Source: Ochotona curzoniae (lineage: Eukaryota > Chordata > Mammalia > Lagomorpha > Ochotonidae). From it: 64,000 bases of DNA. Position numbers and translations under genes: made by a program. Location: assembly GCF_017591425.1 (NCBI RefSeq), contig NW_024465885.1, positions 42,651,001 through 42,715,000 on the forward strand, read 5' to 3'. Under the pieces are notes generated by a model. It was not told the DNA's origin. It saw only the letters and a program-made list of their open reading frames with translations, and ran no database searches. Each line of letters opens with the position of its first letter. Position 1 is the stretch's first letter. Below, in pieces: positions 21,235 through 32,089 of this stretch.

Positions 21235-22540
21235 AGTGAAAAGAAACTCACACTAATATTACTTCTTCCTCAAATGCACTTCTCTTCCCATTTTCTTTGC
21301 TAAAAAGAGAAAAACACTGCACAGTGGGTTCTGACAAACACGCCTATGGTTCCATTTGCACAGCGCAGCTGTACCCCGTGTTTCTTTCCTATCCAAATGG
21401 AATTTACCTTTTAGGTTGCCTCATGTACATGGCTTTTTCTGCATTTGCCTCTGAATTTCTTCTTGTTCACTTGGAGATTCCTGCCTCTTGGGCCTACTTA
21501 TTTCTTCCAGGGAATAGAGCAGGTGACTCACTGTCTCGGACCTAAGACACTGCATCAAACATTGAGATGTAGGTGGCAAGTATTTATCTAATAACCAACT
21601 TGTCATATATATGAATTTTTTTTCAAGACAGGAAAACTTATCTAGCTATGTGCCAGGCAAATTCACTTAGAATTAATTCACTAGGAACTAATTTGGGAAA
21701 AAAAAGTAAGGATGTTAACAATCCTTTAAAAAAATAACTCAAGTTAGAAATCCTAATTATAGGTTCTTTTTGCGTAACTTGAAGTGCTACCTAGAGGTGA
21801 GGGGCAAAGTGTGGCTGCACAGCATGCTAGCAGAGAATGGAGTTTCTGGATTGTGGAGGGCTCTGGGAAAGGAGAGGAATTTTCCTTTGGGAAGGTGCTG
21901 CCCTGCTCTGCTGATGGCCTGTCTGACTGGTGCTGCCGAGACCCCAGAACACAGCAGAGCCTACATCTCATTCAGGGCTCAGAGCCCAAGGGGCACCAGC
22001 GTGGCCTTAGGCAGTCAGGAGGGAAGGCATGAAGAGGTGTGTGCAGTTGTTCTGATCTGGAGTCCGCAGCTGGGGGCGTCTAGTGATGCTACCGCTTGGC
22101 AGGTTTGTTCCAGCACAGGGACATGCTGTGTGGGGGACAATAGGGGTGCGTTCTCTCTGGGGGTGTCACACCCAGAGTCCTAGCCCTTTCACCTTTACCA
22201 AGCCTCCTGATGACTAATGAGGGTTGGGATAAAAATCTGAAGATGTGGGTTCTGTCTGTTGAGGTTATGTTCCCCATTGATAAGATCAAGAGTGCAGTCT
22301 GGAGGGGTTACATGTCACTTTTCACACTCTTGGGTTGTGCCCCAGTTTCCACTTTCCAGTTTCCAGGTTGGGAAACCAGATGGGTATATTTCAATATTAT
22401 CAACAAAACAAAATTAGACCAGAGAATAGACAGATTTATTGGACACACACATATGAGGTTTTGTCTGTTGAATTTCCATGTAGAAATTTTAAAGCCTGGT
22501 GGCTCAGAAGTTGATCTTATTTGGAGACAAGTTTTTCAAA
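21235..22540. other. unrecognised intergenic sequence
   Basis: No gene, SINE or array is recognised in 1.3 kb. Frames up to about 137 codons (21770-22183) show no domain I know. Confidence 0.45.
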
Positions 22541-22582
22541 ATTCATTTTTTATAATAAATTTATATTGAAAAGCAGAGTTAT

Positions 22583-22625
<43 letters not shown>

Positions 22626-22872
22626 CCATCTTGTGGTTCACTCCCTAAATGGCCATGAGAATTAGAATAGAACTGGGCTATTCTGAAGCTGGGAGCCAAG
22701 GACTCCTACGTGGATGGAAGGGCACAAGCACTTGGACCATCCTCTGCTGCTTTCCTAGGTGCATTATCAGAGAGCTAGATTGGAAATGGAGCAGCTGGGA
22801 CTCAAACCAGTGCCCCAATAAAATGCTGGCTCCAGATGGAGGCTTAGCCTGATATGCCACTGTTCCATGCTC
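22541..22872 (-). mobile_element. C-SINE, older type, with internal (TG)n
   Basis: Reverse: TTATAATAAATTTATATTGA, AAGCAGAGTT, then a (TG)n where the CT/GA segment normally stands, CTAAATGGCCATGAGAATTA, TTTCCTAGGTGCATTATCAG. Confidence 0.9.
22586..22624 (+). repeat. (TG)n microsatellite inside SINE
   Basis: About 19 perfect TG units, replacing the normal purine segment of the host SINE. Confidence 0.95.
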
Positions 22873-22919
22873 ATAGACAGGTTTTTTTTTAAATTTTTAT
22901 ATAGACGTGCTAAGATCAG

Positions 22920-23115
22920 ATGAGATCATTGGCTGGGCTTTAATTTAGTCTTACTGATGTCTTCAGAAGACAGGAAGCTCAGGATACAGACAGACATGTG
23001 GGGACACAGGGAGAAGACATTTTGTGCGCCACATAGATTGGCCTCCATAGCAACTAACTGCTGACACCTTGACCTTGGACTTGGATCCTCCAGCTTCGTG
23101 AGGCAGGGCATGATG
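22920..23115 (+). mobile_element. MaLR LTR fragment (MLT1 type)
   Basis: AGAAGACAGGAAGCTCAGGA, GACACAGGGAGAAGACAT, CTGCTGACACCTTGACCTTG, GACTTGGATCCTCCAGCTTC and GTGAGGCAG follow the MLT1 LTR order (...GCTGACACCTTGATTTCGGACTTCTAGCCTCCAGAACTGTGAG...). Confidence 0.7.
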
Positions 23116-23659
23116 TTGTTCTCTCATGACAATTTCATGAAAATTAAATTTTGAATAGGCACACACATGCTTGTATGTTACTAATGCAGATTGATAGTCC
23201 CAAATGAGTGGGAAACATGGGGTTGCAATGAGCCCACAGAGTTTCCATACTCAGGGAGCAACCATGGAAACCACCTGCCCCATCCAGAGGAGACAGCAAA
23301 GGCTGGAGACCCTCGCTGCTCCTCTTCTGGTGGAAAGGAAAACCCTGGGCCTGGCTGAAGGAAATCTCCTGGCCTGGTGCTTCTGTTTCACCAGGGCAAA
23401 GCAAGCAAAACAAAATACCATCAAAGAAAACATTGTGTTAGAACAAAACAGAGATGTATAGGTGTAAATTATTTATATTGATGCTTTTTTAAAGGGAGAG
23501 ATTTGTTATTTAGAGAGCTCAGCCATTCGGAATTCACCCAGAAACCTCAAAGAAAGCAAGAAAGTTAACAAGTCAGTAAGTTCTATGCAATGGAATCCAT
23601 GTTCAGAAGCTCTCGCCTCCTTTGTTCTCGGAAGCTCTGGACCCTCTTTTAATCTTTTT

Positions 23660-23660
<1 letters not shown>
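23116..23660. other. unrecognised intergenic sequence
   Basis: No recognised feature. Confidence 0.4.

Positions 23661-23662
<2 letters not shown>

Positions 23663-23703
<41 letters not shown>
23663..23703 (+). repeat. (CT)n microsatellite
   Basis: About 20 perfect CT units next to the SINE tail. Confidence 0.95.
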
Positions 23704-23704
<1 letters not shown>

Positions 23705-23705
<1 letters not shown>

Positions 23706-23992
23706 TCTTTATTTTTAAAGATTCATTTATTTGAGAGAAAGAGAGATCTTCTGTTGACTCACTCTCCAAATGACTGGAGCTTAACCCATCTGAAGTCAAC
23801 ACCCAGGAGCCTCTTCTTGGTCTCTCAAGTACATGGAGGGGACCAAAAACTTGGGCCATACTCTGATGCTTTTCTTGGCCATTGGCAGGGAGTTTGATCA
23901 GAAGTGGAGCACTAGGATTAAGCTGGGGCTCACATGGGACACCGATGCCAGAAGTGGAGGATTAGCTGATAAGCCATTGCCAACAGTTCCCA
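23705..23992 (-). mobile_element. C-SINE, older type
   Basis: Reverse: TTTTTAAAGATTCATTTATT, TCTCCAAATGACTGGAGCTT, GGCCATACTCTGATGCTTTT, ending ATAAGCCATTGCCAACAG. Preceded by a long (CT)n. Confidence 0.88.
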
Positions 23993-24299
23993 TTACAGTC
24001 AGTTTACTTTCCTGTATTTTCTAACCAGAAAATGTAAGACATCTTTTAGCTATAGCTTCTGTTACTGAGATTACACATGCATGTTTCAGAGGAGAACAGT
24101 TCCCCTTGGGCCACGAATTTGTAAGGTAGCCTGCACTTCTGACAGTATGCTAAGAAGGTGCAGAAAATGCTAGAATTTTCATGGATTCTCTTGGGGAAAG
24201 ATGACTGATAGCAATAGCATCCAACCACTTTTCCACTACTGGACTGGGTAGGTGCAGTGATCCTGCTCCTTTCTCACATTTAGAATATATTTCTTTCTT

Positions 24300-24398
24300 T
24301 AAAAAAAATTTTTTTTATTCAATTTAGTTGACACTGGGGTCTCCCTTCCCCCTCTCCCAAGTTCCTTCCCCTCCCCTCTGTTCTTCCCTCCAGTCAGA
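24300..24398 (-). mobile_element. possible L1 3'-end scrap, antisense
   Basis: A run of A/T (AAAAAAAATTTTTTTTATTC) precedes a C/T-rich tract (CCCTTCCCCCTCTCCC, CCTTCCCCTCCCCTC). Reversed, this is a G/A-rich polypurine tract followed by a poly(A), typical of L1 3' UTRs. Confidence 0.4.
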
Positions 24399-24399
24399 A

Positions 24400-25655
24400 T
24401 AGATTTCTTATAAGAGCTCTGCAGGCACGTGCTGAATTTCTTGCTGTGAAATTGATGCCTTGAAACCCAGCCTATGTGGCTCTTATTCCTTGCATACAAC
24501 ATTTACTGGTGTGATTGCCCCTCCCAACTCAAAAAGAAGGAGAGAAAAATCCTAAGCAATGAGGATAAACTCGAGACTTGGGAAGGGAACCTGGTGGAGG
24601 CCTGATGGAGCAACCAGGCAGAATCCTTGCACCTGCATCCTACTATTCCAGTGTGATGTGCGTCACACAAATCCTACAGTCTGGCTCCCCACGTCATTGC
24701 CGACTAGAAATGGCAAATGGGAAACAGGCGCATGCAGATGAGAGCAGAAATGACAGCTAAGGAAGTAATGAGAATAAGGACAGCTGAACTGTGAGAATTC
24801 TTAGGAAGCCTCCTCATGGGGAGCTTTAGTGAAGGAATAACTCGCTCTGCAAACCTTAGCGACGCACGAGGACTCTGTCGCGTTTCAGACCAGAATGGTG
24901 CCATTGAGGAATTTAGAAGACAAAGTATACTGCTGTAAATCATAATGAAGACATTAGTCAGGTTGTTCTGTGCCCTCACCTTGAAGCTTGACCTCTGTTC
25001 TTATGAGGCCTGCCCAGCCCAGATGTAGTAACAATCCTGTTAAGTCAGTGTAGATAGAATCTCCCACCCTATCTGATCACCATGGCCTGTCTTCGCCAAG
25101 AATCCTGGTGAGTCAGTGTGGAGAGTCGTCTTGCCCTTGATGTCTCCTCTTGGTCATTTCCCATCCGCTGACTGTTTTGCTCTGCTGGTTGGCTGTCTAT
25201 TTACTGCTGTCTTGGTCAGATTTAGAGTTGAGTATATTCTCTTTGCACTGTCACAGTAGTCTTGATACCAACTGCAAGTAGCCTTGAATAGGGTCTTCCT
25301 TACCAGGTGAATAAGGACCAGAATAATTTTTCTTTACTATCACCAAGAAGACAAACTTGTTACCGTAGCCTGAATGGAGACACCCTGGCTATTTGTTGTC
25401 CCAGCCCCAGGATTTTTTTGGTAGTCACTCTTGCTCATTTTCCTCTGGGTACCATGAAGCTGAGAGTGACTTTTCTCAAAGGTGGGGTATGTGTGCAGGA
25501 AGCTCTGGTCAAAGGTATGCTTTGAAAAAGTAGTCTGAGCAAAAATAGACAGATGGGATAAACAGCGGGGAAGAGGCAAATTTGCCTAAACACCTTCAAT
25601 ATAAAATTTTCTATAGTGAAAGAAAAACAAGTATCTGTAGGTTAAGTCACATATC
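24400..25655. other. unrecognised intergenic sequence
   Basis: About 1.25 kb without SINEs, arrays or recognisable genes. Confidence 0.45.
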
Positions 25656-25659
25656 TGCC

Positions 25660-25765
25660 AGACAGTGGTTCTAAAAAAATCTATGTGCCCTGACCCATAA
25701 GTGAATTCAGTGTCAGTGAGTTGGGGTTCAGGGACTGGTGTTTTATTGTATTTAGACAATGTTGC
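25660..25765 (+). repeat. MER5-like hAT transposon fragment (weak)
   Basis: GACAGTGGTTCTAAAAAAAT followed by AATTCAGTGTCAGTGAGTTG and GGGACTGGTGTTTTATTG resembles MER5 (CAGTGGTTCTCAAA...GATTCAGTAGGTCTGGGG...). Short match. Confidence 0.4.
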
Positions 25766-26091
25766 GAAGACCAGCTGTGTGATCCCTGTTTGAGTCCCTG
25801 TTTTCTGTTATTTTTTCTGTTTTTAGTTTTATATAGGAGTAAAATGGCTGGATCATAAGGTAATTCTGTCTTCAGCTTTTTGAAGAGCTACTAAGCTGTT
25901 TCCCGCAGAGACTGCCTTGCTTCCCATTTCCACCAGCAGAGTGTGAGGGCTCTTTGACAATGCTTGGGATTTTCTGTTTTTCACAACAGCCCATCTATTA
26001 GGTGTGCAGTGTTATCTCCTGGCCCTTCTAATCTACATTTCCATAAAGGCCCAGGATTCTGAGTATCTTTCTGTGTCCGTGTGCTCTGCCC

Positions 26092-26420
26092 ATTAAAAAA
26101 AATTATCTATTTTTATTGGAAAGTCAGATATACAGAGAGAGGGAGGGACAGAGAGGAAGATCTTCCGTTTGATGGTTCACTCCTCAAGTGGCCAAAAAGG
26201 CTGAAGCTGAGCTGATACAAAGCCAAGAACTAGGAACCTCCTCTAGGTCTTCCATGCAGGTATGGAGTCCCAGGGCTTTGGATCATCCTCTGCTGCTTTC
26301 TCAGGCCGCAAGGATGGAAGCTGGATGGGAAGTGGAGCAGCTGGAACACTAATTGACATCCATATGGGATCCTGGTACATGTAGGCGAGGATTTAACTAC
26401 TGGGATATCATGCCAATTCT
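26092..26420 (-). mobile_element. C-SINE, younger type, nested in L1
   Basis: Reverse: ATCTATTTTTATTGGAAAGT, CACTCCTCAAGTGGCCAAAA, CCAGGGCTTTGGATCATCC. The flanks TGCTCTGCCCATT and TGCTTTGTCCATT form a 13-bp target-site duplication with two mismatches within the L1 sequence. Confidence 0.94.
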
Positions 26421-26624
26421 GCTTTGTCCATTTTAAAATCAGGTTGCTTATCTGTGTTTGCGTTGTGTTCTTTCTATCAAACCATAATCAAAATGTGATT
26501 TGCCAAATATTTTCTCTCATTCAATTGGTTGTTGCTTCACATTTTTTGTAAATGTCTTTTGATGAGTAAAGGTTTTAATTTTGATCCAGCCCAATGCATG
26601 TTATTGTGTTGCCTTTATTTATTA

Positions 26625-26915
26625 TTTTTTAAGGCAAAGTTACTGCGAGAGGAGACACAGAAAGAGAGAGATCTCCACTCACTAGTTCACTCCTCAAATG
26701 GCCACAGTGGCTAGAATTGGGCAAGTCTGCAGTCAGGAGCTTCATCCAGGTCTCCCACGCGAGTGCAGGAACCTCAAGACTTAAGACATTTTGTGCTGCT
26801 TTCCCAGGCCATTAGAAGGGAGCTGGATAAGAAGTGGAGCAGCTAGGACCTGAACTGGCACCCATGATGGAATGTTGGTGCCACAGGCTGAGCCTGCTAT
26901 GCCATGCCTCTGGGC
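26625..26915 (-). mobile_element. C-SINE, older type, nested in L1
   Basis: Reverse: TTTATTATTTTTTAAGGCAA, ACTCCTCAAATGGCCACAGT, AAGTGGAGCAGCTAGGACCT, ending CTATGCCATGCCTCTGG. It interrupts the antisense L1. Confidence 0.92.
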
Positions 26916-27479
26916 GCTTGTGCTTTTGATGTCATATCTAAGAATCTATGGCCAAAGTCAAGGCCATGGAGACTAATCCTTTGCTGTTCTTGGAAGAATT
27001 TTATGATTTTAGCTCTTACTTTAAGGTCATCAATCCATTTTGAACTCATATGTCTATGTGATATATGGTGAGGATCCAATTTCATTCTTTTGTTGTTTTG
27101 GTATGAAAGAGACTTTGCCCCCATTGGATAGTCTTGGATCCTTTGTGAAAAGTCTGTAACAAATATAATTTGGCCACACACAAAGGGATTTGTTTCTAGA
27201 TTCTTAATTTTATCCCCATGGTCTGTATATCTTGCCCTATGGCAGTACCACATTGCTTTGATTAGCTTTGCTTTCTAGTAAGTTTTGAAATTGGGATGTA
27301 TGAATCCTTTGATTTCTTTTGTTCAAGATTGTTTTGGTTATTAGGGACTCTTTGTAATTCTGTATAAATGTGAAGACTGCACTTTCCAGTTTTGCAAAAG
27401 AAAAAAAAAAACCCGAACAGGCTTCTGATAAGGAATGCATTGAATTTATAGATGCATTTGGATCCAACTCTTGTTTTAT

Positions 27480-28295
27480 TTTTCTTATTTTTCCCCCTAG
27501 ACTATTAGGATGATCAGGGAACCCTCTAACCTGATTTGACAGGTGCTAACTTTGAGATTCCACAGCCAAGAAGCTTGGAACTGCCCAGCACTCTATTCCT
27601 GAGGAGTTCAAAGCAATGAGACCATGCAGAGTATTCGCTGCCTAACTCTTCCGCATGAATTGGGCAGGCACTGTATTCCAAAGCCAAGAATAGCTTTTTT
27701 GTGTGAATTCCGACTTAGAGACCACACTTCAGAATCTACTGTCTATGTACATTGATGAATCAGCACCTAAATAAGGAATTGAAATTGGACCAGCTGTTTT
27801 GTTTTGTTTTGAGGCTCAATTGGAAAGCAGAATTAGCTTTTCAGTAACTCTTCTTTTGTGAATTCATTTTATTACTTTCATAGCTCAGTGTATTTTGCAA
27901 TTCATATACATTGGCTAGGAATGCATTCAGTTGTATGTAACAGACTTACTTTTCTCATGTCATATCAAGTCCAAAGGTAGGTGGCTACTGGCATTTGATC
28001 AGGCACTCAAGGATTCCAGTGCTAGCATCCTTGTAACTCTTTTTTGTCTCTCACTCACAATTTTGAAATGGCTTCATTGCTACAAATCACTTGTACATTT
28101 GTAACAGGAAAGGATGGGTGAGCACCCCAGAGCTCATGTCAAGAAGACTGGCTATCTGTACCTGGAAGAGATCTAGCACTTCAAGGAACAGGACTGTCAT
28201 AACTGATTCCAGCTGATCCTGATCCACTTGCTAGAGTTGGGCACATTGTCTCCCTAAACATGGTCGAGATTGAATGGAAAGCACAAAAAGAAACA
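27480..28295. other. unrecognised intergenic sequence
   Basis: No recognised gene or repeat. AT-rich, possibly continuing old LINE sequence at the left edge. Confidence 0.4.
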
Positions 28296-28606
28296 GACAG
28301 AAGATTCATTTCTTTATTTGAAAGTCAGAATTACAGAAAGAAAGAGAGGGATAGAGAGACAGACAGACAGTGATCACTCTTCAAATGGTCACAATGGCTG
28401 GGGCTGGGACAGGCTTAAGCCAGGAACCTGGAATTCCGCCTGCATCTCCCATGGGGTTTAGGGACCCGAGCACTTGGGCCGTCCTCTCTGCCTTCCTAGC
28501 TGTGTTAGCATGGAGTTGTTCCAAAAGCAGAGCAACCAGGACTTGTCTGTGTGTCATGTGCGATGCCAATGCTGCCTAACCGACTGTGCTCCAACACTGG
28601 CCTCGT
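28296..28606 (-). mobile_element. C-SINE, older type
   Basis: Reverse: TTCTTTATTTGAAAGTCAGA, TCAAATGGTCACAATGGCTG, GAGCACTTGGGCCGTCCTCT, ending CTGTGCTCCAACACTGGCC. Confidence 0.92.
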
Positions 28607-28609
28607 TTT

Positions 28610-29734
28610 CCTAAGCTCTTTCTACCTCCTGTGGGAATATTCTCATCTTTGATAGAGTAAGCATATCAGAAGTCTCCATCTCTCTATTTCTCTTTTGGGC
28701 CTGGATGATGATTTGGCATATGGTGGGTACCCAGTACGTGCAGGTTGACTTCACCAACATGTCAGCTGAACTGTTACCTTCTTCAGCAGAACATGTGTGA
28801 CAGGGCTGGGAAGGCACTGCTTGTCTTCTGTCGGTCTGATTAGGCAGGTGTTGGAGAAGCCTGGATGTGGTCAACCACCTGTACCAGCAGGTACCAGCTG
28901 GGTTAGAGACTCTGTGTCTTTAAGGTCCCCAGTTCACACAGTTTATTATATATCTTGTAAGCATATCCTGTAAATGTTGAAAACACTTTTCTTTTCATGT
29001 CCTCTGGGGAGAGAAAAGTCATGTTTCCAAAAAGCATCTCATCAATGATTCAATCAAAGAAATGTCATTAATCAGAAGACAAACAGGAAAAGAAATCCCC
29101 CCTGTTGTATTTGGGCAGATTTCCACAGTTAATTTATATTTCAAAATGTGAATGTAAATTAAAAGGCTAAGTACTTGAAAGTCAAAAATATTCCTTATTT
29201 GACATTAAAGTCAGTGAACTGATCACATTAGCAGAAACGTAGCTAGTAAAATGTGCTAATTTATGGTGAAGAAATTAAACAGGACGACAGATGGAGACTT
29301 GAATGAGTTTTTCTCACCCCTAAATTTGCATATTGTATCTGACAGTGCACAGTCTTCTCGCTTTATATGCTGCCCTGCAGTACTGAAAGAAGTGCAGAGC
29401 TATTCATGTCGGCTTTGCTCAAGCATCCCGCCAAGAAGGAAAGGAGGACGGTGTGGAGTCGCAGACTTGGCTTGGCCTCAAGTGTCCTGTTCCCCTCTTC
29501 CCTCAATCATCCCTTCTGCATCTATTGCATAAGAACAGGCAACTATCAAATAGCGACATGTCCCCCATTCTCCACTAAATCGTAGAAAACGCACAGAGCT
29601 CTAGCTCTCTGAGGAAAGGGTTGGGTGACACGGGGCAATGTTCTCCCAGGTCCTTGGTTACCTCTCCTAACGTTTGAATTCAATGTTGTTTAGATTATTT
29701 CAAGGCTTAAGCCATAGAAGCAAAGGCCTGGATG
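28610..29734. other. mostly unrecognised, SINE-free sequence
   Basis: A faint MIR-like scrap sits near 28.64-28.76 kb. The segment 29.10-29.32 kb is AT-rich, repeat-free and without microsatellites. No coding frame of note. Confidence 0.4.
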
Positions 29735-29875
29735 GGTCTTTTGATCTTGGCTCCACTGCCTACTAGCTGAGTGGTGTTGGATAAGTTGGCACTACAGTTT
29801 CTTATCAGCAGAACAGAGATGTTGGCTTCATCCAAAGCCCAAAGCAGGTAATAGGCATTCCTCACATGCTAGTTG
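29735..29875 (+). repeat. MIR SINE
   Basis: TTGGCTCCACTGCCTACTAGC, TGAGTGGTGTTGGATAAGTTG and GTTTCTTATCAGCAGAACAG align with the MIR core (CCACTTACTAGCTGTGTGACCTTGGGCAAGTT...). Confidence 0.75.
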
Positions 29876-30221
29876 TTTATTAACTATAGGATTCTTCTCC
29901 GCTGAAGTACAAAGAAGGCAACTATTAAATGACAGCCAACCTAGCCTGCTCCCACTATATGCCACTCTTGCAATTTCTAGAAATCACTAGTAGGGTAGCG
30001 AGACACTACCAGTACCTTACCTGTGCTTGTGCATCAGAGGGAAAAATTGCAATCCCTCCCACCGGGCAGTACTGGCCAGGTCAAATGTTCCTCAGCCAGG
30101 GCTGTGCTGGGAGTCTTTGAGCGTGCCAAAAGATGCCTAACTCTCGTCCCCAAGTCATTAGTCTACAGCAAAGAGAGAAACTGGAAGCCTATGTCCCTGT
30201 TGGCATTAACAAAGACAATTT
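29876..30221. other. unrecognised intergenic sequence
   Basis: Nothing recognised. Confidence 0.4.
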
Positions 30222-30527
30222 GAGAAGGCATTATGGTGCAGCTAATTAAAAGCCCTTGCCTGTGACACCAGCATCCCATATGGGAGCCAGTTTGAGTCTC
30301 AGCTGCTCCAGGCCCAACCAGTTCTCTGCTAATGCACCTTGAAAAGCAGCAGAAGATGTCCAAAGCGCTTGGGTTTCTGTCCCTAAATGGGATAACTGGA
30401 TGGAGTTTCAGGCTTCTGGCTTCAGCCTGGCCCAGCTCCAGTTGTTGTAGACATTTGGGGAATGAACCAGCCGATGGAAGATCGGTTTCACTCTGCTTTT
30501 CAAAGAAATAAATAACTCTTTAAAAGA
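30222..30527 (+). mobile_element. C-SINE, older type (left arm of inverted pair)
   Basis: Forward: GGCATTATGGTGCAGCTAAT, AGCATCCCATATGGGAGCC, CTGCTAATGCACCTTGAAAAG, AAATAAATAACTCTTT tail, directly abutting the poly(T) of the next SINE. Confidence 0.93.
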
Positions 30528-30845
30528 ATTTTTTTTTTTTTGGAAAGGCAAATATACAAAGAGAAGGAGGTACAGTAAGAATTTCCATCTGTTGGCTCAT
30601 TCCCCAAGTGGCTGTAATGACAGGAGCTGAGCTGATCCAAAGCCAGAAGCCAGGAGCTTCTTCTGGGCCTCCCACATGGGTCAAGGTCACAAGGCTTTGG
30701 GCCATCCTCGACTTCTTTCCCAGGCCACAGGCAAGGAAATGGATGAGAAGTGGAGCACCCAGGACACAAACTGGTGATCATGTAGCATCCCGGAGCATGC
30801 AAGGTGAGGACTTTAGCAACTAGGCTACTGTGCTGAGCCCTAAAC
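30528..30845 (-). mobile_element. C-SINE, younger type (right arm of inverted pair)
   Basis: Reverse: poly(T), GGAAAGGCAAATATACAAAG, CCCCAAGTGGCTGTAATGAC, CACAAGGCTTTGGGCCATC, GGCCACAGGCAAGGAAATGG, ending CTACTGTGCTGAGCCC. Confidence 0.94.
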
Positions 30846-31324
30846 AAATAAATCTTAAAGAAAAAAGAAGAAATATGCCTCTATGGTATTTACTTGAACT
30901 GTCAGTTATCTCCATCCCCAACACACACACCCACACATAGAGCTGTACCCAGGAGAGAAACAATTCCTTTGTCATTCTTTTTTTTTCAGAGATTTAAAAA
31001 TGTTTCCACCTGATTTTTTTTAACCTCTTGTCAATAGGAAATATTTAGGGACCAGGTGCTGGTTGATTTTATTATCCATTTCATAATCATTTGTATCTTT
31101 ACAGCCAGCTGTGTGGGATTACAAAAGTATGGAAATCTTCACAAGAAAGTACTAGAAGCTGTCTCTGGTGGGTGTTACTGTCTGGCAACCAGGTCTCTTT
31201 GTATTCTTAAAGCACTTTTTTTTTTTTTTATCATTCTTAATGTGACAGCAAACCACGCTTTTCTGCCCTTCCCTACAGAGTCAGTGAGAATTAATTCCAA
31301 CTCATGCAATCTGGCTTCTCTTCT
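30846..31324. other. unrecognised intergenic sequence
   Basis: No clear feature. T-runs occur near 30.98 and 31.22 kb. Confidence 0.4.
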
Positions 31325-31624
31325 GAATTTATTATTATTATTATTATTTTATTTGAAAGGCAGAGTTACAGAGAGAGGAGGAAATAGAGAGATCTTCCAT
31401 CTTCTGGTTTATTCACAAAGTGGCTACAATGTCCAGACATGGGTCAATTTGAAGCCAAGATCCAGGAACTTCTGTGTCTCCCATATAGATTTAGGGGCCC
31501 AAGGACTTAGGCTGTTCTCTGCTGTGTTTCCAGGCCATCACTAGAGAGCTGGGTCAAAAGTGGAGCAGCCTGAACTTGAACTGGCATCCTTAAGGGATGC
31601 TGACAGCATTTCACTGGCCCCTGT
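31325..31624 (-). mobile_element. C-SINE, older type
   Basis: Reverse: an ATT microsatellite (31329-31349) in place of the tail, TATTTGAAAGGCAGAGTTAC, ACAAAGTGGCTACAATGTCC, GGGCCCAAGGACTTAGGC. Confidence 0.92.
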
Positions 31625-31699
31625 CAGAGCGGCATAGAATGGCTGTTGAACCCTCTCCGTCCAGCTCTCTGACACTGTTTTCCAGGAATCCGCCTTGCT

Positions 31700-31965
31700 C
31701 AGGTTCCTGGGAGTTTCATCTTCATGGATCACAGCATCCTCTTGAGTTTGGTCAGTAGGAGGCACTGTCTGCGACCAGAAGGCTGAAGAGTGAAGCTGGG
31801 GTTTGTTCCCTCTCTCCCACTCTGTTGGGTTCCCTTGGGCAGGGTCTCTATTCCATGTAGTAGCCCCACTAGTTACTCCGTCCTTTTCTAATTTAGCACT
31901 ACACAGAATGGCAGCTCTCGTTGCTGCTCTTAGAAAGTCAATGTTACGTTCTATTAAAAAAAAAG
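31700..31965. repeat. probable ancient mammalian repeat (unassigned)
   Basis: GGTCAGTAGGAGGCACTGTCT, then GAAGGCTGAAGAGTGAAGC and a C/T-rich continuation resemble a dispersed mammalian repeat containing ...AATAGGAGGCACTAGCAGGAG.... The family cannot be named from memory. A minus-strand frame of 174 codons across 31541-32065 overlaps this and the SINE and is not a gene. Confidence 0.35.
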
Positions 31966-32089
31966 AAAAGCAAGTCAATGTCATTGAGAGTTGAAAACCA
32001 CATGAAAAACATCCTGGAAAAATAACACATTTTAAAGCTCTGCCCTTGTTTTTAAAGCATTGCATTTAATTTATAACCTCGTTCATTTT

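Larger units (their letters stand above)
25790..27480 (-). mobile_element. L1 LINE ORF2-region fragment, antisense, split by two SINEs
   Basis: Ordered matches to the reverse complement of L1 ORF2: AAATGGCTGGATCATAAGGT, CCATTTCCACCAGCAGAGTG and CAGCCCATCTATTAGGTGTG; after the first SINE CAAATATTTTCTCTCATTC; after the second ATCAATCCATTTTGAACTCA, TATATGGTGAGGATCCAATT, CCCCATTGGATAGTCTTGGA and CCATGGTCTGTATATCTTGC. The sequence has many stops and no intact reverse transcriptase or endonuclease frame. Confidence 0.85.

Noticed and set aside
31541..32065. 174-codon minus-strand frame
   Set aside because: It spans the end of a SINE and an ancient repeat; no domain or homologue recognised.
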